Source: Rhynochetos jubatus
Taxonomy: Eukaryota > Chordata > Aves > Eurypygiformes > Rhynochetidae
Length of the DNA stretch: 64,000 nt
Assembly: GCA_027574665.1 (NCBI GenBank)
Contig: CM050653.1
Span: 14,964,664-15,028,663 of the forward strand
Direction: 5' to 3'
Part shown: piece by piece, positions 12,664-31,165 of the stretch
How positions within the stretch are numbered: position 1 is the first letter of the stretch
Layout of the letters: the number at the start of each line of letters is the position of its first letter
Program-made: the position numbers and the translations under genes
Notes under the pieces: generated by a model
The model's database searches: none
What the model was told of the DNA's origin: nothing
Seen by the model: only the letters and a program-made list of their open reading frames with translations

Positions 12664-14724
12664 TTGCCTTGCGGGTTCACTTTAAAGGCCTGTTTAAGAC
12701 CAGAAAAGTTTGATGCTGAGGAAAGGATGCCAGTGGTGCTCGTTTTTAAATTTTCGGCCAGCCTCCTCCATGTCCTCTTTCCAGATATGCACTGCAGACA
12801 TCTCAAAGTGTATGGCACTGCTCTGAGAGTGGTTGAAACCTCCCACATCAGCAGATCAGGTGGCTGTCAGAAAGTGTGTGCAGACAGAGACCTACACCTT
12901 GGGACCAGGAGAGTGCTGGGCTTAACCCTCTGAAATCAGGTTTTAGAGAAAATATTCAAAGTAGCTATTTAAAGTGGAGCTATATTGAAAGGCTAGTTTA
13001 CATTTTAGATTCTCACTGCACCATTGAAATTTCTTCAAGGACCAAAGTCTCCTGTCAGAAAATTCTTTAATTCACTTATTAAGCATAAACTGAGAACCAG
13101 AATCCTTGCCAGCGTGGGTGTCTCACCAGAGGTGGGTGTTGAGCTGCTCTGTCACTTGGAGCTGCCTGAGAAGGGTGATGCTCTCTTTTCTGCTGGAAGC
13201 AGAAAACTAATCACTTGTGTGAAAGACAGTTTCATACATAAATGGTCGTCCTGCAGGAGATGTGCAGCATAAATGCTAGAAGACCGTACCAGCTGTGAAA
13301 GGGAAGACCAAATCTGCAAGTTGTATGGACCATAGGAAGGGAAGTGCCTGACGGTTCCGTCAGGAGAATTGAGACACTTGTGGTTGCTCAACAGATCAAC
13401 TACCGAGCAATTGGTCACTGAACAGCAGAACAAATTGGGAATGTCCTTGTATGAAATTATCTGATAAGTGTCTGTTCTGGTTTGGGCCCAGATAGCAACT
13501 GAGCACCACACAGCCGCTTGCTCACTCCTCTCCACAGTGGGTGAGGAGGGGAAAATATAAGGAAAGGCTCATGGGTCAAGACAAGGACAGGAAGGGATCA
13601 CTCACCCGTTATGGTCACAGGAAGAACAGACTTGACTTGGGGGGGGTGGGATCAGTTCAATTAGTCACCAATGACATCAGAGTAGGGTAATGAGAGAGAG
13701 ATCCAGATCTTAAAAACCTTCCCCCACCACAGGCTCAGCTTTGCTCCCCATTTCTCCACCTCCTCCCTTCTAGCAGTGCAGGGGGACAGGGAATGGGGGT
13801 TGTGGTCCGTCCATCACACACTGTTTCTGCTGCTCCTTCCTCCTCAGGGAAGGATCCTCACACTCTGCCCCTGGTCCAGCGTGGGTCCCTCCTATGGGGT
13901 GCTGTCCTTCAGGAGCACCCTCCTGCAGCCTGAGTCTCCCATGGAGTCAGGGGCTCTTTGGGTGCAGCCACCTGCTCTGGCGTGGGGCCCTCCCTGGGCT
14001 GCAGGGCGTCTCTGCTGCCCCATGACCCTCCATGGGTACAGAGGCACAGCCTGTCCTCTCCCCACGGGCTACAGGGGAACCTCTGCTCCAGCCACCATCT
14101 CCCTGCAATTCTGCACTGTCCTGGGGGTCTGCCCTGTTGTCTCTCTCACACCCCACTCCATTCTTCCCTGCGGGTTTCCCAGCAGTTCCTTCTTCCCCCT
14201 TCTTAAATGTGCTGATTCCTGAGGCACTGAGTGGCTCAGCTGCAGCCAGAGCCGGGGAAGCTTCCAGCAGGTTCTCAGAGGAGCTGCCCCTGTAGCCCCT
14301 CCCCTGATGCCAAAATCCTGCCATACAAACCCAACATAGTGTCCTGCTGAGAAGAAACCGGATGTTTAAAACGTCTCCTGATCATAAAAAGATAAGAGAT
14401 TTCAGTTTCATTAGAAAGAGTGGACAAGAAGATGCTAAAGTAAGTCTGAAATTGTTACTGGTGCCTACACATGAGCCAGCACCAGCTTCATCGATGAATA
14501 CTACAAAAGAACGAACAAATTTTGGACAGTTACCTAGGAATTCAAGTGATCTTTTTGACAGTCTTACGTGTCATGGTGGGGAAAAAAAAAATACCGGAGA
14601 AGTTTCTAGCTTTATGAGTTTCTGTGAAGCTGAGGATCTGATTGCACCATCTGATAACCATGAATGGTTTTATATGGTCTTAGTACTTAATGAAAATGTA
14701 AACAACTGTTGCTCGTGCAAATAG
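12664..14724 (+). pseudogene. Possible decayed coding sequence or retrocopy, split by an LTR
   Basis: Successive plus-strand open frames tile this stretch on both sides of the solo LTR: 12664-12933 (89 codons), 13024-13272 (82 codons) and 14362-14724 (120 codons). The frame of 13024 continues past its stop to about 13464 with only two stops (13270 and ~13333). Across the LTR, two single-base shifts would connect ...EQQNKLGMSLYEII to a KCPAEKKPD-like segment and then to the SPDHKKIRDFSFIRKSG frame. The predicted residues are charged and mixed, unlike the Leu/Ser/Pro-rich translations of nearby non-coding DNA. I do not recognise the parent protein. No poly(A) tail follows the 14724 stop, so retrocopy status is unproven and chance remains possible. 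Confidence 0.3.
13473..14336 (-). mobile_element. Solo LTR of an avian endogenous retrovirus
   Basis: An 864-bp GC-rich block inside AT-rich intron. Read on the minus strand it starts TGTTGGGTTTGTATGGCAGG and ends TTTGGGCCC...CAGAACA reversed, giving the TG...CA ends of a retroviral LTR. Its middle holds degenerate repeated units built on 'ctgctcc..gcgtgggg.cc.ccacgggctgcag', which I associate with a widespread avian ERV LTR. Flanks carry AGTGTC at 13467-13472 and 14338-14343, a probable target-site duplication one base off the right end. No internal gag, pol or env sequence adjoins, so this is a solo LTR from recombination between two LTRs. Minus orientation rests on remembered consensus; the expected poly(A) signal (near 13655-13670) looks degraded. 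A 148-codon open frame in it (13776-14222) is a by-product. Confidence 0.8.
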
Positions 14725-16392
14725 TTTTTTAATCCAGTTAATTAACATTCAAGTACTCAATCTAGTCTATTAATTAAGACTGCATATGTGTTTACTAATT
14801 TTTAATTACCTTAGAATAGACGGAAATTGTAATAATTAATGTTGGAATGCAGACTGCTGCTGCTGTGTCAATATTAAATCAGTCGTCTTGCTTTTTATTT
14901 ATTTAAGTAAATATAACCTGGCTAGTATGATATGTTGAGTCCCAGGCAGAGCAATAGAGAAGCTCATCCTGGTATCTCTTTCCAAAAGAACTAAAGGTTG
15001 GAGTGTAATTAATGCTGTACAACGTGGTGTTGTGGGAAGACAGTCAGATGTGCTTTAGAGGGTTGAATGCAGTGATCCGCTGGAATGCCTTCCTCCTATC
15101 CCAAAGCCGAAGGGGGCTCAGTAAAACTTGGTTTCAATGTCTGAGGCTGTTAGAATAATTTTTCTGTTTGAAGAAAGTCTTTATGAGTCAAAGGAGAAGG
15201 GCGTCGTTAGCTGTTTTTTAAACTGTACTCTATTTTGTCTTCAGAGGATGATGGTAGCAATAAAACCCCACCACTCTTGAAATCGCCAGTGGGATAACTG
15301 TTGAGTTTTATAGCAGTTCTTTGTATTTAAAAAAAAGTGCTGTTGGTCAGACCCTGAATGTTGTTGCTTTTTAAAAAAAAATCAGATCTTTTGTTTATTA
15401 TTCATTTAAGATTCCTTATATTTCTTGCTCTGGAGTTTAAAAAATAGGACTGTTTTAGTTTATACATATGACCTTTTGAAGACTCACTCTAATTTCATTG
15501 CTAAAATGAAATGAAATTTTCCATAAGTTGTGATCAGAGCAAAGCTGCTGTCTTTATATTTGAAAGTGCCACTGAATATCTGAAACTTCATTTTTCTTGA
15601 AAAACTAGTATATACTTTCCCTGGGGACCAAATTCCTGTTCAAACTGATGGTGCTTCTGTACCAGCTTACACTGATGAAGAATTTGGATCGCATTGAAGC
15701 CTTCTTTCTTTTGGTTTTGCCACATTATAATTAGAAATGTAAACATGCCAGTCTAAATTAAGGCTATCATTTATTAAAACTGTTTTGGGAAGAAAAAGTG
15801 TCTTGTTGCTACTTGATTTTATTTCCCATTTCCAGATTTTTAGTTCACTGATTCAAAAATGCAAATAGTGTGTTCTGTTACTCGGCGTGATTAAAACTGC
15901 TCTAACCAATTTATCATGTTTTCACATCTTTGATGCATTGAAGTTCAGGTCCTATGGAATGGGGGGTGGATATAAGTTAAATTATTATTATGACTACTAT
16001 TATTATTTATTTATTTTTGTTGTTGATACGATACTTGGTCTTTGGCTGCAGTGTTGTCTTTTTGAAAAAAAAAAAAAAAAAAGGATTCAGACAAGCCAAA
16101 TGGCTCCAGTTTTCACTGAACTTTGGTGGAAGAGCTTTGAAGAGCTAATATTGAACAGCTAAGCTGTGTTCTTTCTTCACGCATTGTTATGCTTAGTTCA
16201 GCCCTTCTGCGTAAGAATGGATGGTATGATGAGATCCTCATGTCATTGCAAGTGATGACATCTGAGACTGAAGGACAGAGAACAGAAAGCACAGCTCATG
16301 TCATGTATTGGAAGAAATCAGACACTGGTGCTGGAAAGGAATATGCAGTCCATTGCATTTGAAAACTGACACTGGTCATAGTTATGATAATT
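14725..16392 (+). other. PARD3 upstream intron, AT-rich part
   Basis: No gene recognised. Contains an ATT/TTA-rich microsatellite near 15983-16017 and an 18-A run at 16065-16082. An AT-rich stretch at 14730-14880 rich in TTAATTA-type motifs could be homeodomain-binding sequence, but nothing beyond composition supports this. Confidence 0.6.
16065..16082. repeat. Poly(A) run, 18 bp
   Basis: Uninterrupted A run, seen directly. Preceded by an ATT/TTA-rich microsatellite (about 15983-16017). Not attached to a recognisable retrocopy. Confidence 0.9.
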
Positions 16393-16566
16393 TCAGTCAA
16401 CAGGCTCCCTAGAGAGGTGGTCGATGCCCCAAGCCTGTCAGTGTGTAAGAGGCATTCAGCCAGTGCCCTTAATAACATGCTTTAACTCAGTCAGCCCTGA
16501 ATGGGTCAGTTGGCTGGACTAGATGATGGTTGTAGGGCCCTTCCAACTGAAATATCCTGTCCTTTA
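16393..16566 (+). mobile_element. CR1 LINE 3' tail, old copy
   Basis: Heavily 5'-truncated CR1-related fragment. It shows the 'aggctccctagagaggtggtcgatgcccc' segment, then 'ttggctggactagatgatggttgtagggcccttccaactgaa' and a terminal 'atatcctgtcctt', matching the 3' untranslated tail of a CR1 subfamily. No coding sequence. Subfamily not assigned. Confidence 0.8.
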
Positions 16567-22865
<6,299 letters not shown>

Positions 22866-23168
22866 GGAAGGCATCGAGAAGATGAACCCAGACTCTTCTC
22901 ACTAGGGCACATTATTGCTGGAGGCAACAAGCACAAGTTGCAACAATGAGAACTCCAGTTAGATATTAGGAAAACAGTTTGACTTCAAGAGTGAAACAGG
23001 CTGCTCAGAGAAGTTGTGGCAACTCCGTCCTTGGAGATGGACAGAACTTGACTGAACATGGCCCTGGGCAACCTGACCTAGCTGGTCCCGTTTTGTGTGG
23101 AGAGGTTGGACCAAGTGACCTCCCAAGATCCCATCCAGCCTCTGAAGTTCCTGTGTAATTCTGTGACT
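22866..23168 (+). mobile_element. CR1 LINE 3' fragment
   Basis: 5'-truncated CR1 tail. The order of landmarks follows the consensus: 'gactcttctcactagggca', 'aactccagttagatattaggaaaac', 'ctgctcagagaagttgtggcaactccgtccttggagat', 'ggccctgggcaacctgacctagctgg', 'gaggttggaccaagtgacctcccaagatcccatccagcc' and a terminal 'taattctgtgactg'. Well diverged, with no open coding sequence. Left boundary approximate. Confidence 0.88.
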
Positions 23169-26100
23169 GCAAATATAATTAATAAAATCCAAGTGTTTGC
23201 TTCTTGAAGCTATTATTTGTAAAGGCAAATGATGTTCCCAGTGAAATAGTTAGCAGACAGTTGTGCAAGCATATTGTGCACGCACGGCTTCCCAGCATGG
23301 GTTAGTGTTGCACTGGTTTGTGCCGGTGCGACACAGATCAGCCAACTATGCCTTTTACAAGACTGCTGCTTTTGTTTTCAAGAGGTCTTTGGTAGGTGCA
23401 TCGGTTGCTTAAAAATGGGATATGGGTACTTGTAAGGTTCTCCTGAAGAGCAGAGGGTGAGCATCTGCCCAAAATGCTGGCCAGAGCAATCTAAGAAATG
23501 AGTAAGCCAGCTGGAAGTGGTGTGCTCCAGTGATGTATTTGCTCAAGTGATCTTTATCATGTATTTTAGTAGGACTCTTGGCATTGGTTTTATATTCTGG
23601 TCACAGAAGCAGACCATGGAAAAAGGAAAAATGTCTAGATGAGCATATTATAAAGCAAGTGCAAATGTACTAAATGTGCAGAGGAGTAAAGAACTTGATG
23701 CAGCTTCTCAGATTTGTTTACCCAGCAGCACGGCTGTTGCTGTGAGATTCCCTGTGTGCATGCGTGATCTTACCCTGCAATAAGCATGGGTTTATTCCTC
23801 ACAGGTAAGAGCATGCATGCAGACTTTCACTGGGAATTCGCTGATATATGAAAGTTCATGACCTTGCTTGCCTTTGAATTTGTGGATCTCTGTGCTTTCT
23901 GAGTAGTTTTCAGAAGTTCACTGGCAAATTCATAGGACATGTGAAGTATAGTCCCTGAGGGCCCTCTTAGGTTAAGGACTGTTCAGTAGTTTAATAAATC
24001 TAAACTGGAATATAGAGTTTTGCATAAAAACCAGAAAGAGTTTCAAGCACGTTGGATGTCAAGGTTTCAGTTCAGCATTCACTTCATACATTTATAAACT
24101 GGTTTGAAATCAGTGAGATGTGCACAGCCACTGCATCTAGGAAAAAAAAGGCTATTTGCAAGGCAGTACTAGTGAAGAGCTAAGTACACGGTACTGCAAG
24201 AAGGGTCTGGGCATTACATTCCTCCGTCAAAGGATCAAAGGTAAATACTGTTGTGGGCTCACTGAAGTAGTTGTGAGCAGGAAGGCTTAAGCTGGAGTGA
24301 TCAGTTGTGGTGCCAGACTTGGAGAAATTGTAAACAATATGGGGAGAGCTGAAAGGGAACAAAAAGAGTAAGATGCTTTGGAGACTATGACCACACATTG
24401 GAAGTACTGATTTATTTAGTTAAGAAAAGACTAAAAACTGATAAGGTCCAAGACTTCACATGTATTAATTTTTTTTTCTTCTCCAGGTCTGCGAAGAGAA
24501 GGGCAGTTGGCATTTCCAGGCAAAAAGCCATTTTTGGTATTCTGTAGGTCTAAAATCATTTTACACCTCATATAAGAAGCACATCTTTGTGGGAATGGTT
24601 CAGAGGGTTGTTCTGTGCGCTGCAGACTGCTGTCCCACGCTGTCCTGTGAGGCAGGAAGGCAACTGGCTGGTGTGGTGGTGGATCTGTCTTGGGTACACA
24701 TGTGGTTGCAAAGCACCCTAATGGCTTAGCCACTTCTTGTGTCTCTTGTCAATATGTGTGTCTTTCCTTCACATCTCACAAATTGAGTGTTCAAAAAGTC
24801 TAATATTAAGCAAACCAGTTAAAGATGTGAGTGCATAAATAAGTGGGTGAATTTTAAGTACTTTAAAATTGCTGTTTTAAATATGGCACTTCACTGATTT
24901 GATACGAGTATTTATGTAGAGTCCCAAATGCATATTCTGAGAATTAATTTGTTAATGTTTCTAAGTGCCTTTGTTTAAAGGATTCAGAGCACTGCATCTT
25001 AGTATGTTGGCAAGGAACTGCAGAGGCGAGTCCATATTTGTTCTGGTTTCAAAAATGGTGATGGTTTCAGCACTCTTTCCCACATATGGACCTTAGAATT
25101 TTTTTCATTCCTGTTTGTATCTCTGACTCCTTATTCCATTGTGAGTCACCTTTATATATGGAAATAAGAGTAATTTTGAAGTGTTGAACTAAGGAAGCAA
25201 GAGATTAGAAAGGAAGAGTGAGATTTATTCATCGAAAAACAGATGTTTGGAGCTTGATCAGATGGAGTTATCTCTAGGATTAAATACCTGCGTACAAAAT
25301 GTAGAGAAAGTCATCCACATTTAATTTGGAAGGTTATGGCTTTACAGGCAATGCTTGCTAAAGTCAATGGGAGGTTTTCCACTAGCTCCACTGGCCTTCG
25401 GATCAGGTCAGCTTTCCACAGTGAGTCTTCTCAGTCAGGAACCTTTATTGGTGACTGGCGGGTGTTCAGGTGCCCATTGTTCCAGTGCAATTCCAGGAAT
25501 GAATACCAAAAGATTTCCTAACTATCGTTCCTACTTTCACTTCCTTGTCAGGTTCTCAGCTGTTTTCTTTACCATGTTGGATAATATGAAAAGAACCTCG
25601 GACTGAGACTTGCACTGAACTGTTGGCAGCTGAATAAGGAAGGATTCTCATGCATTGGAGTTGGAGGAGAAGATTTAGCAAAGTCTGTTTCCTCACCTTC
25701 TGGTGCTCTCGCTGTTCAGGAATTCTTATCACATTGATCCCTGTAGCTTTATCAAGGATGTGATTGTTTTAAAACCAGAGTTATTGAATCAAAAAATCAG
25801 TACCAGGTGCTGCTTTCTTCCATGATGCTAAATTTGTTCTTTCTACAGCACAGTTCTGACTTGAGTGATCTCCAGTTGGTGTTTTCTCCAAGTGTAGTGC
25901 TCTGCTGTTAATTTGGGATTGTTGAGCAGTTTAAAAACCATGTGTTTTTGATGAGGCCGTGACACATTTGTAAAAACAAATGGATTTTAAACTGCTTAAG
26001 TTTCTAAATTAACTTTTAATATCTTCAATCTTCTCAGTATACCGTCAAGCAAAATCCTGTAGCTTCTAGTAGAATTAAAAAAATCCCTGAAACCAATAAA

Positions 26101-29100
26101 GAACTTTAGAACTTACTGGGTTCTCTAGAGGAAACCTAAGTAATCATGGGGCATGTCAGGATGTCATTCCATGTGGTCAGGGCTTTTATCTTTGAGTATT
26201 GATAAGGGGGAATAATATAAATATGGTATTGTGTCTGATACCTGGTGGTATCTTGTACAGTGGCTACAGAATGTAGCACAAGACAGACAATAAGGAAGGG
26301 TTATGAAGACGTGAAGTATTGAATTTGAATAGTTTAAGAAGCCAGGTTTGGATATTAGTCTAAATTTGACATCTTAAATAGATTTAATGATCACTTGAAC
26401 AAGAAGCTATTATGGAAATCACAGCTGTATTCTGAGAATGTTTCGATATGCATGTGTGATGCTGGTGGTATTGCTGGGTTTTATTTTCCCCTTCATTAAA
26501 TGAAAGGTGACTTTCCTTAGGGGAACCGTATTTGTATGTGTACAAAAATGTTATGCCATTTTACCCAATCAAACATTACAGAGTAGCTGCACAAGTCCAT
26601 TGTACTGTGGCATCCTGGGTTTAATACCATTGTGATAAAACTATTCATTTATTGAAAGAGTGTGTCATCACACATGTATCAATAACTGTAATCACTCTTT
26701 CTATAGAAAATGTCTTGATTACTCCTCTATTTTTTGTCATTTTATTGTAAGCAAACAAGAAGGAGCACAGTGAAGGAAAAGGAACATAATTTGAAATAAG
26801 CAGGGAATGGTTTTTCATGGTACGGGCAACCACCCCCTATATTTTTTTTTAATTTATGGAGGCATGTGTGCATAGTCACTTTTTTTAATCCGAGTTTCTA
26901 AAAAACCTCCTGCAGTATTTATAGGAACTTATCCTGAAGTGTGATAAACAGTATGCTTTAAGGCGTCCTTAATATCCACAATCACCAGTCCGCGAGAGTA
27001 ACTGGTACGTTTTGCTTTACTTTGAGCCAACACCACTGGTCTACTGACGTGATACTCACAGACAGTTTCCCTGACTGTCTGCGAGAGGAGACAGGGGAGA
27101 CAGGACAGGGTTTGTCAAATGTACTTAATTATTCACTTGGTCTGAAGTGGGATGATCTTAGGGGAGGGCGTTGTAGGGCTAGTGAGGAGTGTTGTGATGC
27201 TGGGGACTCTGTGCCGTGCTGTCTGCAGGGTTACGCTGTGTTCAGTGCAGTAGCTAGTGCATGATGCCTTCCCCCTACAACAGGCATGTGGTTATTTTTG
27301 CCCACGAGCCCAAGGCTGCAAGATATTATACATAAAATATATCTTTAATTAGGCTGAGCTGGTACTTCAGTGAGAGCATTGTTGCTTGCTTTTGTTCTTA
27401 ATTCACGAGGGATCTTTTTGCTCCCTCCTTTATTGCATTTGCAGCACGTGAACTCACATACTGTTTTTTCAGATGGAGATGTGTTTTGGAGAAAGACCAT
27501 CTCTTTTGGTGATTACTGGGAAAAAGTTGCTTTAAATCCTGTGTCTTTTGACATGTTCTTTTGAGGGGGATGAAACAGGGACAGATGGCTGCTAGTTGAA
27601 TAGGCTTGTTTTTTAGTTTTTTTATTTATTCTCTCCTGTGCTGAAAAGGACTGAAAGATGATAGAGAAATAAAGGAGTGGATGAAAAATAACTTTGCACT
27701 TATTTATTGCCTTATTTCATAGTTCTGAAAAGATAAAACTTGTTTTTTTTTCTCCCACTCATGTGTTGTAACTCTTAAATGAATTGTGCAAGTAAGATGA
27801 GCTCCATCTTCAGAAATGCTGTGGGTTCATGATAGGGGCAGATTAAGCATTTAGGGTGAGAATCAGGCATACGTATTTAGAAGATCTTGTCTCTAGAGAT
27901 TTTGGTCCCCAACAGCAGTGGATGCCAAGGAGGCGACAAACCCAGCTTGCGCCCATGATCCTGGTCTGAGCTGAGACACGGCAGCAGCCCACGGCCTGCT
28001 CTCCTGCCAGCACGGCTTGACCCTGCCCCTCATTTCCCCCTCTGTGTCACTGTGGGGGCAGATGGGGTCCCCTGTTGTGACACAGCAGCTGTCTTGCAGG
28101 GATGACTTTCACCACCCAGGCTGATGCCAGAGGTCGGCTGTGTGGGATCGAACTTGGGCTGTGTTCCAGGTCTGTTTCTGGCCTCTGTTATGGATTTAGG
28201 TAATTAATTCTGTCAACATTTTTGGATTTATAGAAACTGGAAGTGATTGTATGTGTGGGAAGGGAGTTGGGGACCATGTGGGTTTTACAAACAAAAGCAA
28301 AGAGTGGTGCTTAAGTTAAGACAAACTGTTTGTACTACTACTTGCATGCATACGGTATAAGGGCTGTATGAAGACAACAGTACCAAGTGATTGTGTTAGC
28401 TTCTGGAAATGGTGCATACAAGTTGGGGACTAGGCTTCTTAAAGTAAATTTTGATCAACCGTTAAAACTGTATCTCAAGGGGTTGGATTTGATTCAGCTC
28501 TCTGTACAGCACTGTTCACTAGTGGAAGTGAAACTGGGACTCCTTTGGCAATTGTTGGGCAAGAGCTGATTCAAAGCGGACGCAATGGATGAGGTTTAAT
28601 ATCAACAGACTTCAGGATCTGCATCTGAGCTAAATACTCGAGGTAGCCCAGTTTCTCATTCCTAGAGAGGTATGGGCACTTTTAGGGTGAGTTCATCTGA
28701 ACTGTTTTACAGCTTTTTTCAGGATGAGATGGGGTATGGCCTAGACTAGCTGCACTGGCTGATCTCCATTGATGAGAGAGAAACAGAGGTGTCCAGTTCT
28801 GAAACAGATGCCAGTGGATTCCATTCTGCATGTGATTTACCACACACTGTAATAGTAAAACTTTATTTGAAAGATTTTTTTTTTTTTTTAAATGAAGTAG
28901 GTTGATGCCTTTGTTGTGTTAAAAATGGTCATTTGTATATTTGGAAGAGAAAGGGTGGGTAGTACTCTACAAAGCCAATGGCTTCTTGGTTTGGCCCACA
29001 GAGCAATTTATATGCCCCCAGAAGTTCCTACACAGTCATAATTATGCTTGGGAAATATATTTGGGTCGTAGATGGTAGGTCATGAATGCAGATAGTCCTG

Positions 29101-30460
29101 TGTTAGCTTTTTTCAGAGTAAAATTTGGTATGAGAAACTTACATGGAATTCTGTGGTTAAACCAACAGTGTCATCTGCCTTGGGGCTGACACTGGTATCT
29201 AGGCACTTTATGCGGTTCTACTCCCAAATGGGTAAACCTCTGCAAAGAGTTCTACTTTTTCCTGCCACGTGTTCTCAGACCCTGAGGTGTGACAGGTCAT
29301 GCCATGTGGCACTGAAAAGCCGGACTAAATCTGTGGGAGCAAACATGATGTGGAGTTAATGAGCACTGAAAAACTTGAGTTGTCTTTACTGCTTCCTGCA
29401 GTAAAGCAGCTCTGTACCCCATTCCCTCACGCACCGTGCAGCGTCTGGGTGTTACGGCCATCCTGCCCATACCCTGTCAGGGTATCCTGGCTCCCCGTGG
29501 GCTTGGAAGAGGAAAGCTGTATACATGCCTAGCCTCTGAACAGGTGGCTGGGGCAAGGAGGCATCCCTGAAATATAGGCTATTAAAGCAAATGCCTTTTA
29601 GGGTTTTCAGGGAGAATAATAGTGAGCAACAACTACTGAGACTGTTTTAAATAAAATAACATTTGAAGCACTGCTAGCAGTTTATTTTTAGTAGATTATA
29701 AAGGAATAAAATGATGTTCGCCGATTTCTGATAAGTCAAGAAATCAAGAGACACATCTGCCTTGTTAACCAGCCCTATACAAGATACAATTTAATATTTC
29801 CATGCTTTTTGGTAAGTCCTCTTTTGATCTTTCTGCTTTCGGGCTTTTTGGAACCAAAACCTCAGAAATATTTTCTGCATAGGAAAGCTTTTTCCACCAA
29901 ATATAAAGATGACGTTAGCTTCTTCTGTTCTAACCCATTTTAAGCTCTGATATTTAAGACCTTCATTAGATGATGGAGGGATTTTAGGTCAAGCACTGCC
30001 TGACTTTCACGATGATTTCCATCTGAAGGGTCTTGCATAGTGAAGTCTCTTCATGTTTTATTTAAAATTCTGGTTGGGCTCTTGACTCATGGAAAAATAA
30101 ATAAAAATGAAGGGCTTACTAGGAGTGCCACCGTGAAAAAATTATGGAACTCCTTTTTCAAATGAAGTGCATGACATTTATCTGTGAGAAATATCCATTA
30201 AGTGAGTGAATAAAGTTACAGCTCTAGTTTGACATAGCAGGCAATATTTCTGTGAGTATTGTACATGAGGATGATTTACATCTACCTCTGTTTTAAGTTC
30301 ACCTTTTAAAAGTAATAAAACATAAAAGTAGACAAAGTCTTCTCGTAACCCTGCTTTCCTGTAGCTCTTTGCTGTGTTGCTCAACAGGTAACATTACAGT
30401 GAAATAAGTATTTTTACTTCGTCCACCCACAAAGATAGGAGGAAATCTGCTTGCAGTTAA
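23169..30460 (+). other. PARD3 long intron, central part
   Basis: No gene recognised. A 15-T run sits at 28875-28889, and a moderately GC-rich, CpG-poor stretch at about 27905-28190 has no identifiable content. Short open frames are scattered on both strands without family resemblance. Confidence 0.6.
28875..28889. repeat. Poly(T) run, 15 bp
   Basis: Homopolymer T run seen directly; no adjacent retrocopy recognised on the minus strand. Confidence 0.85.
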
Positions 30461-30894
30461 TGCTGACAGATAGTGTTTGTAGTTCGCACCTCGGCAGTGA
30501 CCAGGGGTGCGGGATGCGTAGCTGAAGACTCGGGGAGAGGGTCACTGCTAGAGCGTTGGCTGCACGGTGTGCAGGGCTGTCTCCAGGAGCTGGAGGAGGA
30601 GGAGAAAAAGAAGCTGTGTGTAAGCAGTGAAGGAGGGAAAGAGGAGAAATCTGAACTGTTTAAAAACCTAGCCCCCAAAAAGTGAAGAGTGAAAAAGCCT
30701 CAGCGGAACTGCAGCGGCAAATAGATGTGCGTTTGCTCCAGCTTGGTCTGTGTATTTCATGTGTAAGCTGAAGAGTTTATCCTAAATCGTGTGTGTCTGT
30801 TGGCAGCTCATCTATGCGGGAGGACATTGTGGTCGCCACAAATCCAGAAAGCCCATGGAAGAGGAGAGCACCAAAAAAGTGCGTGCTTGAGCCG

Positions 30895-31165
30895 TGTTCT
30901 TGCCGGTGCCGGGAACGAGCAGTTGCTCTCCTGGGGGTGAAGGCAGCGGGTTTGCCATGGGGGCAGCGGGGTGGCCCTGCCTGGGAATGGGCCCCAGGCC
31001 GCGGGCAAGGGGAGTGGTGCTCGGGGCAGGAGGGCCGCGCTCAGGGCAGCGGGTGCTTTGCTGGGGCCGGACCTCACAGTCGTCTTGTTGCGGCACACGG
31101 ACGCCCGGGTACGCACGCACCCAGGGGGATGAGCTGGAGGAGGAGTGCGGTGCGTGCACGTGTTA
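30895..31165. promoter_or_regulatory. CpG-island-like segment in PARD3 intron
   Basis: By eye, about 23 CpG dinucleotides occur in ~270 bp of strongly GC-rich sequence, inside an otherwise AT-rich, CpG-poor intron. A weaker CpG-containing shoulder begins near 30490. CpG retention in a vertebrate genome usually means an unmethylated element, such as an alternative promoter, an exon or an enhancer. I see no TATA box, recognised exon or repeat here. Open frames on both strands (for example 30793-31200 + and 30808-31209 -) are expected in GC-rich DNA and look non-coding. It could also be an undetected GC-rich repeat. Confidence 0.4.

Noticed and set aside
13776..14324. Overlapping open frames of 148 and 125 codons on both strands
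   Set aside because: They lie wholly inside the GC-rich solo LTR, where stop codons are rare; the Pro/Ser/Gly-rich translations are by-products.
27905..28190. GC-rich stretch considered as a CpG island or exon
   Set aside because: It is GC-rich but poor in CpG, has no recognisable coding frame, and shows no convincing splice sites.
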